From contig NC_057317.1 in the NCBI RefSeq assembly GCF_000687475.1, forward strand, positions 1,860,001 through 1,924,000: a stretch of DNA of 64,000 bases, read 5' to 3'. Shown piece by piece: positions 1-11,947 of the stretch. The notes under the pieces are model-generated. The model was not told where the DNA came from, ran no database searches, and saw nothing but the letters and a program-made list of their open reading frames with translations. The stretch's first letter is position 1, and each line of letters begins with the position of its first letter. Position numbers and translations under genes: made by a program. Source of the stretch: Ustilaginoidea virens. Its lineage: Eukaryota; Ascomycota; Sordariomycetes; Hypocreales; Clavicipitaceae.

Positions 1-942
1 GTACCATGATGGGAGGCTGAGAACGGTACCAGCAGGGCATTTCACGGTAGAGCAGCCGACCTTGGTCGTCGCCTTCCACACCACCTGGGTGAAATGGCCG
101 TAGTTGCCAAGAGGAACATTGGAAGGAGGGTTTTCCATGCCGTAGAATGCGTCATAATTGGCAGCCTCGCCGTTGTACCACTGATTAACAACGGCCTGGG
201 CTGCAGACTGTATCTTCAAGTTATCGATGTTGGCACTTGATCCTGCACTAGCCAGATTTTGGCCATAGTGACCAGTCCCCTGGTTCCTGTTCACACACAC
301 ACAAAGGTCAGTACGTTTCATCACCTGTAGCCTCTTTTCAATGTGTCCTAAACCTTACATGTCGTGTTTAAAAACGCAGGTATTGGCAGTGTTGGCGGCA
401 TACTGAGCAAGGACGGGGTCCCACTCCAGAGCCGGGGCAGAGTGGTTCTGACGGATGAGGTTGTGCTGCTCCAACATGGTGTTTTCGTAGTCACCCAGAT
501 TCGACGAGGGAGGCGAAAGTGCCGAAGGTGATGCCTTTGGGGGCTCCGCCTTTGAAGTGGTAGTTTGAGGGTACTCCACAGGCTCGATTGATGTCGAAAG
601 GGGGGCCTGAGATGGAGTAGGCGGAGCCTTGTTGGCGGATGAAGAGGAGGTTTGCTGAGGAGCCTCGAAGAAAACAAGACCTGTTGGGGATCGTACTGGG
701 GTCGTGGTAGTGGTCGTGGTCGTGGTGGAGGTGGTGGTGGTGGTGATGATTGAGGAAGTGGTTGAGGAAGTGGTTGAAGGAACGAGAACAGGAGTAGGAG
801 GAGCGTCAGTTCCATCATCTGTTACCGTGACAGTAATGTACTGCGTTACCCAGTCGGTTTCGGTTTCCATGGCACGTTTCCGCAAAGGACTAGCCAAAGC
901 CAGCATGGCGCTGGTGGCTACGAGGAACAATGAAGATTTCAT
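1..942 (-). CDS. Secreted CAP/PRY (SCP/PR-1) superfamily protein, 3' end cut by window edge
   Basis: Two exons are visible: 942-359 and 286-1, with an intron at 287-358 (GTAAGG donor, AACAG acceptor) and an open 3' end. The start at 942 opens MKSSLFLVATSAMLALA, a typical signal peptide, followed by a Lys-Arg Kex2-type site near residue 22. A Thr/Ser/Pro-rich linker covers roughly residues 50-165. The CAP domain begins with an ML.QHNLIRQNH-like block and continues across the intron with GHYGQNLA and GHFTQVVWK, the conserved CAP signature motifs. At least 290 residues are present. Family members of the yeast Pry type bind sterols or fatty acids outside the cell, and fungal pathogens also secrete them; which role applies here is unknown. 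The C-terminal end of the domain lies beyond the window. Confidence 0.9.
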
Positions 943-1000
943 GCTGGGAGGCTGTAGAGATGGGATGTCAGTTACAACGGTTCCATGGAGCGCCAAAAAG

Positions 1001-1010
1001 ACTATATATA
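1001..1010 (-). promoter_or_regulatory. TATA box of the CAP gene
   Basis: ACTATATATA lies about 60 bp upstream of the CAP start codon at 942, a normal position for a fungal TATA element. The promoter also holds a perfect 9-bp inverted repeat (ATATAGGCC / GGCCTATAT, spacer AGGG) at 1139-1160. Confidence 0.5.
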
Positions 1011-2813
1011 GCCAAACAAGAAAGAGAATGAATAGAGGCAATGTCCTGCCATGTTGCTTGCATCCGGTATTCAACGATGAAAACGGCTTCTGTGATGCTC
1101 ATCATGCCAACTTGTCGTCCAGGAATACCATTGGGGTTATATAGGCCAGGGGGCCTATATTATGGACGGGGCCATTTGTATGGCGGAACCAATTGGTGGC
1201 TGGGCGGCATGGTAGCCTGGAATGTTTGAACGTTTGCGATGCCGGGAATGAATAAGAAAATATTGCCCCTGAAAGCGCTGCAACGGGACAGACCAGCCCT
1301 CATGTCCAAACAAGCTATTTCAAGCTATTTCCAGATATGCAGCATCAAATCAGATGGCACGCATATCGCCGCAATAGCCGCGGAACTGATGTGGTAAAGA
1401 GGTCCACCCAAATGCTTGGATTTGCAGCGACAAGATCAGGCCTGACGAGCCACCCAGACCCTATTGATTGCAGACGACCACAAGACATGCAAAGGAAAGA
1501 AGAACTGGCAGAAAATAGCCGTACCTTTCTGAAATTTTGTTTGGTTGAGGGGTATCGGAACAGAATGACCTTTGTTTGCTTCAGAACCAGCTGTGCAGCA
1601 CCTCGGTACTGGTGGCTTTTCTAAGGCCCGGATTTAGAACGGTGAGACTGGCAACCGAAAGGCGAGAATACAGAAGCCTGACCAAAGAGACGTTGCGAGA
1701 TTTCTGATTGAAGGCGTACTTGACAAAGTTCGGTGCTGAACAAGAGCGGCAAGCGAGCACGGGAAAGCGATGAGAATCACACACAAGGAACGTAAAGCGC
1801 CGTCGAGGACACAACAAAGGAGCGTGGGAGAAGATTGGTTGAACAAATGTAAAAAGGGAAAGAAAAAAAAGGTAGCAAATGCCGTCTAGGCAGTAGACAA
1901 TCCAGGTCTTTTTGCTTTTAAAGTTGTGGTGAAGCTAGAAAAGAAAAGAAGAAAAACTGGGCGAGCCAAGGAAGGAAATAGAAGTTTGTTATGAAGGAAG
2001 GAAATCAAGTCAGCTGGCAAGCGGCCGTTTGAAGCCAACCACCAAGTGGCAAGCCATGCAAGGTACATACTTGGCACCGCTCGTAAGCTGCAGCATCATT
2101 ACGGGTGCACAAGGACTACTGGACCCAGTTGACGGCGATCCAGCCTGTCGGGGCCGGCCAACAGCTGGCGCACAATTTGGCATGCAGGCAATGAGACTGA
2201 GCCAGGGCTGGAGCTCTGGCAAGGGAAATGATGGGCGATGGACTTCACAATCCGGAGACGTTGGCGCCTATTGCAGTACAGACGCTAATGCGCTACACAA
2301 GAATGATCAATTTCTGGTCCTGGCTGCAATGTGTGTGCACGAGGTTTCGACTCAGAGCCAGCGACCACCAAGCACTTGCTCATCATCATAATCATCTCAC
2401 ACCCAAACAATCGACGGGCCAACGTGAACCCCCCCCTCTCACTCGCCCACACCCCCAAGGCTCGGCGCTGATGAACCGCAGTCAGGGGCAAATGCCAGGT
2501 ATTTTTGTGTCTCGCTCACAAAAAAAAAAGCCGCCAATGTAGGTACTCCTGGCGATACGGGTGGCCCCTGGGCTCCGACCCTGCTTATTTCAGCCTCCAA
2601 GTGGGGCAAAATCTGGTGGCTCTGACAGATGGCGCTCTGCCCGACCCGCATTGTAATCCGTTGCGTTCTTTCTGCGCGACCCCTCTCTTGTCGCGATGTA
2701 CTTCTACCAGACGGCTTGTTCAACGGCGGCCGCTTGAATCGCCTTGCGTAACGAATATAGACGTTCCAAGTAACAGCACGCCGCGCAAGATATGATGCGC
2801 GCGCTAAAACACA

Positions 2814-2815
<2 letters not shown>

Positions 2816-2865
<50 letters not shown>
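2816..2865. repeat. C20-A30 homopolymer junction
   Basis: Twenty C are followed directly by thirty A. No open frame crosses it sensibly. Confidence 0.95.
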
Positions 2866-2867
<2 letters not shown>

Positions 2868-5800
2868 AGGAAGAAAAGAGAAAACGCATGTTGATCATCT
2901 ACTGCATCAGGCTTCCGACTTAATTTGTCCTTCCCCGCTCTCCACGTCCGAGCTAGCCACTACACTCAAGGCCGTTACTCCTGTGCGAGGCATGCTCGCA
3001 ATCTGGGCTGAAAGAACCCGGATGTACGGAGTACGGATAATCAGACTATGTAACACCGCACTGTTCGCCTCCTGTTTGATGGCCGTCTTGATGACAGCTT
3101 CCACCTTGTTGGGCCTCGCGAGATGTAACAAAATCACACAAAAATCAGTCCGGTCCTGAATTTTCGGCGTTGGATTACTGGCCGGGGGGTTATTCTGTTA
3201 CAGAAGTAATGAAGTAATGTGAGAAAGTGGGACTCAGGCCTGCTCCGCATGTACTCCGTGCCTCCGCAGTATGTACTGCAATAGGCGCCTTGGTTTGCCT
3301 TCCCGCCGACTGTCATCCGAAAGTGAGATATTGCTGGTTGATTAACATGGCCCACAGCCGAGGGCGCCGTTTGGAGATGCAGCGCGTGTCAGCCCAGGCT
3401 TTGTTTCTTGCGTTGGCCCGTGAACCGAGGCCCTCAACCACGCCGACGAGCACGGACAACCAACCCAGGTTGGAAGAAGGCAGGCACGAAGCTCTCTCAG
3501 ATACTATTACTCTATCAAGTGTGCCCAAGCCCAGCGACGTGAGGAAAATAGTAAGCCCGTGACATCCGAAGAGCGGCAGGCAGACAAGATGCCAGGTGTC
3601 GCCCTGTCCGTTTGCTCTTTCCTCAGCAAGCCGCTCGTTCCTGGCTTTCACCTGGTCTTTCCTTCCCGCCCAGCCCGCAGCCATTCGTCGGGCAGCTACT
3701 CCGTACTCTGGCCTCCAACATACCTACCGGCAGGTACCTGGCAGCAGTGTTGCACCCGCGCGGTACATAGCTCAAGTCAAACAGCCAACCAGAAACGTGC
3801 ATGGCATTGTTTTCTTGCAGGTCCACTGAACAAGCAGCGGAGGTGGTGTGGGGCCGGTCGTGCCTGAAACATCCCCTCAAATCTCTCGCTTCGTATAGAC
3901 GCAAGCAAGGCAAGTTCTGGTGGCCAACTAACCCGCTTCATCATCTGGCGGCTTGGCAAGCAGTGGTCAACTAACCCGCTTCATCATCATCTCCTGCTCC
4001 CTCCCCCCCCCGGTCTGCCAGGCTGGCGGCGTGAGAAACGACAACGGCACGGGTAGATTTGCAACTGCTGATTCCAGCAATCCCCAAGTTGGCACGGGGT
4101 GTCTTGTCTCGGTATACGAGCGCGCAGGAATCAGGAGGGGTAACCTGGCGGTACCCTCACCATCGGCAAACTGCTCGACAACGTATTTGATTGCAAAATC
4201 ACAGGCATGGGTGCTGCGCCCGTCGAATTCGGTTACGAGGTCCGAAATCTGAACTGATGCCGTTTGACGGGTCGTCGATTTGTCCGTTCGGTGATGATCG
4301 GTCCTCGCTCAGCGCCACCTACCTTTGTCTCAGACCGGCATCCTATTCCGCTGCAGAGTTGGCGATCAAGAAACGCATTCGAGACACTGTGTCGCGTGGC
4401 CTTTTCCCATTGACGCCGTATGGGCGTTGTCTGATGCCGAAATCCGATTGCTTGTCAGCTACAAGGCTAACTTTGACATGTCATACTTGGTCTCGCGTGT
4501 GTTGCCCCCAAGACTATGCTGTTCTACAATCAGCATTACATCACAGCGATCAAGCACACAATCCTTCATGTAACGACTGGGGACGTTCGCTGCATCTGCC
4601 GTGCAATTGTTGCCGCAAGGGCCATTGACGGGCAGGGCAGCTCCCCGCAGTCAAGCTGGATTGTTTCGTCCACCTCCATCAAACGCCCCGATTTTCTTGG
4701 CTCCAACCGCGACCCCGTGGCGACTTTGGCCTGCTGTGACTGTTGAGCAGATGGCTGCCTCATGACCAACGAGTGGCCCTATGTATTACACCTGCACCTA
4801 TTTGCGTCTGCTTCTCAATGAAGGAGCAGCAAACCGCTACTCGCATGATGCTCCCCTCCAGTGGCAACTGTGACCTGTCTGTGTTTGAGCCAAGGCAATC
4901 TAGGTTCTTGGCAATCCCCGAAAAGACGGGAACAAGTGGATGGGCCAAATCTGCCAAGAAAAACACGTCGCATTATTTCATTGTTGAACTTAGTGTCTGG
5001 ACAAAGTGACCTCTGCCAACAACATGCCAAGTCTGCAGAGCATCAAATTGCGCGACACCAATAGACCAGCTACTGGCACCAAGTATGTCTGGAGAGGCTT
5101 GGCTCATGCTCTGATTTATGCGCACAAGCAAAGGAACACCGAAGCTTGGTCTGGCAATCACGGAATAATCCCAGCCTGGTGCAGTACAAATCACCGACCG
5201 TGTACACCCAAGAGTACCAAAAGCTGCATAGCCAGAGAAAACAAACCCCTGGTTTTGAAAGACTGTTCAATTATCAAAGCATTGGATATCGGTCTTTCAC
5301 AACATCGTCGCGGAGTTGAAACAACGGCCGCATCTGGCGGTTGGGCTCAGCAGGAGGACGAATAGGAAACCGACCGTGGATATTCGAAAAGGCAACGCCC
5401 CAAGTTGCAAGGTAACTGTACCATGATTGCGCAATGGAATTGAAAAGTTGGTTATGAAACTTCGGGGAACAATAACGTCGCCGCTGCCGTGGGACTTGGG
5501 AGTCTTTGTCCATCACAAGTCACTCCTTGCCGCCCTCTGCTGACTTGGCTGCAGGAGCCTGCGTCTCGGCCAAGGGTAGTACATAAGCCTTTGTCAAAGA
5601 GAGGGGGTTTAAGCAAGTCTATAGAGTCTAGAACAACCGAGGCTCTGGGCATGCAAAGGTTCCAAAGTTTTCAATTCACCAGCTTCTCATCGCCACGCTA
5701 ATAGGCGAACTCCGAGTTGCTCGCTTAACTGATTGGGCGTATTTCATGGTACTTGGAGTCTTTCAGCAAGCAAGAAGTGTGCAAAATGCGACAGATCCCA

Positions 5801-7135
5801 GGCATGCTGAACTGACCGCGTAAAGGTTTGGTAGTGGGATTTACTTTGAGCTGCTCAGCAACCTGTTTCTCCAGCAGTGACAAATATCAACCTTTCAAAG
5901 TATCACATGCATATGATGGAATGCAATCTACACGTTTCTGCCGTTGGTGAGGAGCTGCGGGTTCGAGGTTGCTGTTGGCCATAGAAGAAACCGAGGTTTG
6001 TCCATCTTTGTGGGTAAGTTTATCACAACATTCCCGCCAGGGTAGACTGCACGATCCAGTGCTTATGCCACTGGGACAAAGATGATACTACAGTACTGGT
6101 GCATATGATGCGGCTGTAAGGTAACCTAGGTACCTAAGGTAGACAATGGATGCTTGATAAATATATGAACTACTCTGTATAAAGACGGTGCTGGCGGTAG
6201 TACCGACAATAGCAGCATCAAATTTAATGGCATTATTAAAATTGGCAATACCAAATGCAGAATTGTTGAATACAGCATCGTTGGGATCAGAAAGAAGAGG
6301 CATCAAATACAGCGTCATCTACACAGTGGCATGATTAACCCCAACAGTTCCAAGGCCAGTGGCGTTATTGAACACTGCAGCATACCACGGCATCGTCGAA
6401 TCTAGTATCACCAGCACTATCAGCAGAAGAGGAGGCAGCCAGTACAAGAATGAGGAAGGAAGCAGAACTCGGCTCCAGCATAAGCCATTTTGCCTCAACG
6501 CTGATATATCTGCCGCAGGTATGGGGGGTATAGCCCGCCGCGCATGCCGCTTGCAAAAAAACTCTCCTCAGGAAGTAAAGACTTGGTTCGCTCACCTTTG
6601 ACTAATAGCGCAGCCCATACTAAGGAAGGTGAGTTCCGTATACCTGTGTTACGCATCAAAGCGAGGCGAGGAGGTGAGCCTGGAGGATTCTACGGCATGA
6701 TGAGGGACGGACCTTGGCCAAGTGCTCCGAGGCACGAACGAGACCAGAATTATCCCGTGCGTTCTGACCGCGAGCGAGCGCAATTTCTGCCTCGTGCAAT
6801 GCCTGATTTCCACTCGAGATGGCAAGCTGTCTGCTTTGTGGTTGGTGGCAAGACTTGCCGGGTTTGGTATCACGGCGTACTGTATTACGCCTGCAGGGAG
6901 ATATGCTCAATGTAGAGATCAATATAAGGATGTCACCATGCGACTGATTTCCCCCCAGCCGTGTTTGCGTGCTGCGTTCTTTTGCCCACTAAGCGGGCTG
7001 TTTCTCCGCCATACTCCTCGCCCAAGAGCAAATGCGTTGATGGGATGGACATTGCCAAAAAGGAGTTGACATAGTTTATTGATCCACTCAAGTCGAAAAA
7101 TACACCTGCATCCCGCAAAAGTCGCCACGATTTTC

Positions 7136-8057
7136 CTATTGCCTGGTCTCGGACTGTGCTGCAACAAAAGGCTTGCCGTCGCCAGGCCCAATTCGCACAT
7201 CAGCAAAGATCTGCTTTTGCCGCAGCTCGACGGGGGTGACGTTTTTGGGCTGGTTGGGAATCTTTTTTTCCAATTTCTGCCGAGCATCACGTGGTTAGGA
7301 CCAGGACGAGTTTTGCCTAGACTTTTTGACCAAAGCCATTTTTGATTTGATTCGTGATGGGGTGGGGGAAAAGGAGTCCCGATGGCTCACCAGGTTCTCA
7401 AAGACACACTTGTTCAGCTTCCACTCGGCAGGCCGGCACTGCCAAAGCTGCTGGTTTCGGTCGTCGAGGCACTCCCAGTGCTTGCGGAACTCGGCCAAGC
7501 AGTGCGTGTTTATATCAGAAAGGCTGTTCCCGCAGAATCTGTCAGCTATTTTGTCGACATGCCTGATTCCATCTGCCGCGGCCGGTTTGACCCGTCGTGC
7601 AGCGATAATGGTCCCCCCCCCCCTTCCCCCCTAAAAAAAAAGAAAAAAAAACACGGCAGAGACCAAGCAGGAGGAAGCAACTCTTGAAACAAACAAGCTA
7701 TTACGCACACGCTCTGGGCACAGCGAGTAACTCGACGTCCTTCTTTCATACAGTCAAACTCGCCGCGGCCAGGGTTTTCCGTCTTGCACTGCATATAGTC
7801 ATCGTTGTAGTCGCGGCATCGGGCGCCGATGAAGAAGGATGCTGATAATAGAGGTGCAGAGCTGGAACCAATTTCCTTGACGGCGGGTACATCGTTAGGG
7901 AGCGGCGTGGTGTCGATGAGAATCTCCTGGTGGAATCTGTTCCATCGTCAGCCCAAGGACCATCATCGCGTTTGGGTTTCCGGCCCGCTCAATTGCTGGG
8001 ACGAAGTTGTGAAATACAGCCCGGGGAGCAGACATACTGGGGTCGTCGTGTCGACAT
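7136..8057 (-). CDS. NADH:ubiquinone oxidoreductase accessory subunit NDUFA8 (fungal 20.8 kDa subunit)
   Basis: Four exons on the minus strand: 8057-8038, 7936-7709, 7523-7391 and 7276-7136, 522 bp and 173 residues, close to human NDUFA8 (172). Introns are 7937-8037 (GTATGT), 7524-7708 (GTGCGT; it holds a C/A homopolymer) and 7277-7390 (GTGAGC). The protein starts MSTRRPQFHQEILIDTTPLP. It has four CX9C pairs (CRDYNDDYMQC, CMKEGRRVTRC, CLAEFRKHWEC, CRPAEWKLNKC), the signature of this intermembrane-space complex I subunit. The family is imported through Mia40 and oxidatively folded, and helps assemble the membrane arm. It stops at TAG, 7136-7138. All phases agree, so I trust this model. Confidence 0.93.
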
Positions 8058-8599
8058 CTTGTCTGGGCGGTCGAATGGCTTGGTGTCCAACTGAGGGCGA
8101 GGAGGAACGGAGCTGGTGCCGGTTAATTCGAGTTCTGGGATTTGAGGCGAGGTTCAATGGAATCGGAGGACTGTGATTGGCCGTAATAGCTTCGGCGAGT
8201 CTGGGCCAGGCAAGCCACTCAGCAGGTGCGCGCGGCTTTTACAGTGGTGTAGCCTGGTACATAGCTTGTATTGAGTGCAGCCATCAAATACAATTCTGGC
8301 AGGGCACGGCCGGCGCGCGCTACTGTAACAACAAAAACGCTGCCGCCAAATAAATCGATGCGGATGTCTTGATGGTCTTGAAGCTGCAACTGCGGCCAAA
8401 ACAGAACTCATTACGCCCCTGGCTCCTCCGTTCACAGACTCTCAAGCTGCTGTCCTCTCGACTTGGATGAATATTGCGTCTGCCCTGCCCCAATTACGCG
8501 CTACGCAAGCCATTGTGCCCGCATATCTTGGGTCCTGCAACTCCACGTGTGTCCAGCGGGTGAGCTCGACCGGAGCACCACCTCGAATCCCTCATCGCC
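8058..8599. promoter_or_regulatory. Divergent promoter between NDUFA8 and NUP54 genes
   Basis: 542 bp separate the two start codons, so the two genes share one upstream region. I see no clear TATA box or long repeat. Confidence 0.5.
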
Positions 8600-9753
8600 A
8601 TGTCGCTCTTTGGACAGCCCAAACCGTTGGGCTCAGGCGGCCTTTTTGGTCAAACGCAAACCACTCAGCAGGCGCAGCCTGCCCAACAGACGGGCAGTTT
8701 CTTTGGCCAGACTCTGCCAGGCCAGCAAGGTAGCACGTTGGGCAACACCATGATCGGCGGGCAACAACAGCAGGTTCAACAGATGCCAGCGCTGGCTCAA
8801 TCACAAGCTCAGCTGTCAAGCTCACTGTGGCAGCCCGGCAAAGAGACCCCCCGTATGACGCACCGCACCGAGACCTCAGCTCACTGACCTGCAACGTGAA
8901 GACATTCTGACCATGATATGATGGTAGACCAAAAGCCTATTCTCGACCAGATCAAGCTCGTCACCGAGAAATGGGACGCGGCCAACCCCAACTGCGTCTT
9001 CAAGCACTACTTTTACAACAAAGTCGACGAAGCCCACATCCCCTTCTACAAGCCGCAACCGCACGAGGACCCCAGCGAGTGGGAGGAAGCCTTGCAGAAC
9101 AAGCCCGCGCCGGGTTTCATGCCTGTCCTTTGCTCGGGATACGCCGGTGTTGCCGATCGGCTCAAAACCCAGAAGCGGGCCATTTCCGAGTTCAACACGC
9201 GCCTGCATCAGATCAACGGCAGCCTGGACGCGATTTTGCAGCGTCACGAGCTGGAGACCGAGGTGCGGGCCTTGGCAGCGCGGAGACGGCAACATGCCAT
9301 CAGCGAGCGGTGTCTGGCTCTGGCGGCCAAGGTGCAGATTCTGCGAAACAGAGGCTACGCTCTGAGCGGGGACGAAGATGACCTGAAGAATCGATTGCAG
9401 ACGTTGGAGAGGGAGGTTCAGGATCCTGCCTTGGGCGCCAGAGAGGAGGAGCTCTGGAGTCGCCTGATTGTCCTGAGAGGATACTCGGATCGCTTGAACA
9501 AGGAGCTCGACAAACCATCTAGCCAAGACAGCGAGGGTCTCGATCCGGACACGGAGGCAAAAGCGAAGCGAGTAAGGTTCCCCGAGGCTCCTCGTACGAA
9601 CGTGCCGAATATTAGGCTGACCTCTTTTTTTTTGTTTAGGTTCTGGAAGATTACGAGAAACAGTTGCAGCATTTGAAAAAGGAGTTGGAAGCTCTTGGCA
9701 TCGACTTTGAAGACTGGGAGAAGAGTCGTAACGGTAGCTTGAAACTAAGATGA
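8600..9753 (+). CDS. NUP57: Nucleoporin NUP54 (yeast Nup57 homologue)
   Basis: Exons are 8600-8852, 8928-9571 and 9640-9753: 1,011 bp, 336 residues. Introns: 8853-8927 (GTATGA, branch-like CTGAC) and 9572-9639 (GTAAGG, T-rich acceptor). The N-terminus has FG-type repeats (SLFGQ, GLFGQ, SFFGQ) in a Gln-rich stretch, about residues 1-75. A conserved segment follows (LWQPGKETPH, then EKWDAANPNCVFKHYFYNKVDE), and the rest is predicted coiled coil, ending in a short Leu/Glu-rich helix. This is the arrangement of the central-channel FG nucleoporin that pairs with Nsp1/Nup62 and Nup49/Nup58 to form the permeability barrier. The FG region is short for the family, about four FG motifs in all. The start is the first ATG of the FG segment. 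Confidence 0.9.
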
Positions 9754-10388
9754 GCGCAACCAGCACAATGTAGATATATGGATCCGGATCTAAGTAACTA
9801 TCTATGCTATGGGCATGGAGGGAAGAAGGGGAGGGGAGATGGTCAATATGGTTTGGGTACATGTATAACCAACGACATCCAGATGGTGTCTTTTTGCCTT
9901 GGCGTGCGACGCAGAAGGGTACTAGGCAGATGACTGTTGGCAATGGTTAAACTGGTACGGCTGGTCGCATGCCTGGGCGTTGGGTTGGGTCAATGAACAA
10001 AGATTTTGTCCGGGTCTGCATCGACTTTGGATCTGCAGTACTCAAGAGTCGAGTAGCAAGTCAAATGACAGCCCAACGGTCACTGGTGAAGCTCGGGCTG
10101 GCGACGGAAAAAAAAAAGCGTTTCCAGCTTTGAAAGACGGGGAAGCGATTTCTCCAAATACTATCAGATGAATGCGCATGGTAGGTCTCGCTCAGGGGAG
10201 ACTTGTCCCCCCCCCGCACGCCTCAAACTATCGTACAATGAGCAAGCAAATTGCTCTATAATTTTGCCCAGCCAAAGCACCATGGCACATGTGTCGGCCT
10301 CTGGAGTAACCTCGCAGTGCATCAAACAGTCGCGCTCGCTCGGTTCTCTCGACGACCCTGATACGATTCAGCCGGATCACGGTAGGTT
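9754..10388. other. Convergent intergenic region, NUP54 to TOM5
   Basis: 635 bp between the two converging stop codons. It holds an A10 tract near 10110 and a C-rich patch near 10208. I see no coding signal. Confidence 0.5.
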
Positions 10389-10752
10389 TTAAAAGATTCT
10401 GCTGGCCATGTCAATGGCGAAAGGGGCTATGAGAATCGGCCTTGTCAGCACGCCTCAATCACGGCCGGTAGACAGATGGTTGTCGATGCCCCATTCTCCT
10501 CCATCCGCTCCATCCGCTCCATCCGCAGGCTACGTACAGAGATACAGCATAAAGGCAGTTGCGACAACTTGCTGCACGGTAAAGGTGGCCTCGGCCTCCA
10601 TGGCGCGGATCTCCTCGCGAGATTGTTGCGGGGGGGCGACTACATCGGACGGTAGCGTCAGCATGCCATGACCTGGCTGAGGAGCCTTAGGAATATGCTG
10701 GGTTTGCCACCGGGGCGGCGGACACGGTGGCTAACGTACATCCTCCAAACAT
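10389..10752 (-). CDS. TOM5: Mitochondrial import receptor subunit TOM5 (50-residue, three-exon microgene)
   Basis: Three tiny exons are joined in phase: 10752-10740 (13 nt), 10639-10538 (102 nt), 10426-10389 (38 nt). The introns are 10640-10739 (GTACGT; GCTGAC branch, GTAG acceptor) and 10427-10537 (GTACGT; GCTGAC branch, ATAG acceptor). The product begins MFGGFAPPQQSREEIRAMEA and ends LYLSPFAIDMASRIF, with one transmembrane helix over about residues 28-46. MFGG start, acidic EE...EAEA stretch, single tail helix and about 50 residues are the fungal Tom5 pattern. Tom5 is a small outer-membrane TOM subunit that passes precursors from receptors to the Tom40 pore. No single open frame covers the gene, so routine ORF calling misses it. 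Confidence 0.85.
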
Positions 10753-11947
10753 TTTGGAAGTCGTAGTGAATGGCTTGTCTGGATAGGAAGGGCCACCTGG
10801 GGGGGTCGAGTTTGGACGATTGGTGCTATTTACGTAAAAAGGGCGACTTCGGCCGTAGATGGGTGTTGCGGTCGGTTCGGCTTGAGGAAAAAAAAAAAAA
10901 AAAAAGCTTTTCTAGCGTGCTTTAACCCTTTAAGGAGAAAGCAGGTAGGTCACGAGCCCCACAGAAGCACGGATTATCGATTATCTTCTGATCCCTGCTG
11001 TTGCTACATCCCTGATAGCCCCCAGCCTAATAAAAAGATTGATGCATCACTGTGCAGTGAGCTGCGCTTTAGGTGCTCTGCAGGCACATACTACCTCTTA
11101 AGGCTCATAGTACATACGGTCTGGTACCTCGGTCCATGTCAGTTTGTAGGGCGTGGCCGCCACCTGCAGTGGCACGCTTTGCATTGCTGGGGTGCCAGTG
11201 CCACGCCACAGTGGAAAATGGAAGCTGCGATGCAGGAACCGTCCTGGTAACCAACAATTGGGGACATGGACAGTTTGGAATCGCCCCACTCAAGACCAGC
11301 GCCTGTGAAACCCCAAATAAAAAACTCTCCGCCTGGAGCTAGCCTTTAGTTGATGCCTATGAGTCGAAACGACGGGCCCTGGGGGCGATAACGACAAGGG
11401 AAGAAACAAAAATCCCTGCGGTACCCGATAACGCGGACCCGGCGACACAAGAAGGCAGGAAGGCAGGCACTGGCAGGCGCGACTCACCAGCCACAAGTCG
11501 TCGTCACAAGCAGGCAGGCAGGCAGTTGATTGGTTCCTGATAAAGCTGGCCAACAGCCGGAGTTTCTTTCTTTCTTTCCGCCTCGTCTTCCCCACGACTC
11601 TATTCTATTTTGCCTCTCCCATCCTTACGTCCGACTTTGCTTCCTCAAGGCTGACCCTGTGCCATTTTTTCCCTTTTTTTTTTTTTGGCCCCAAGGGAAG
11701 ATCCGCCGCCGGCCTGAAGGGGTCCCTCCCGTCTCGCCGCTCTCGGCTTTCGACCCTCGAAGGTAGTAGTCGCCCGGACCTCGACAGGACCGCAACACCC
11801 TCAGGCGCACACCGACTTTGCCAAAAACTCTCCCCTCAGTTCGTGTAAACGAAGCTCAAATTCCATTTTCGAAAAAAAAAAACCAAAAAAAAAACAAAAA
11901 AAAACTGTCAAGGGTTTTACGTCAAGTCGTAAAGACCATTGCAAGCC
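10753..11947. promoter_or_regulatory. Divergent upstream region of TOM5 and GCV2
   Basis: 1.2 kb between the start codons. It has an A17-18 tract near 10886, C/T-rich runs at 11560-11690 and three A-rich tracts at 11870-11905 just before the GCV2 start, as in many fungal promoters. I see no coding signal. Confidence 0.5.

Larger units (their letters stand above)
943..7135. other. 6.2-kb intergenic stretch with no recognised gene
   Basis: Only short open frames of unconvincing composition occur on either strand. The region contains the CAP promoter, a C20-A30 homopolymer junction at 2816-2865, a short tandem copy of CAACTAACCCGCTTCATCATC near 3930-3990, and the word TACGGAGTA (either strand) at 3025 and 3697. 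A small multi-exon gene or a non-coding RNA could be hidden here; I found none. Confidence 0.5.
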
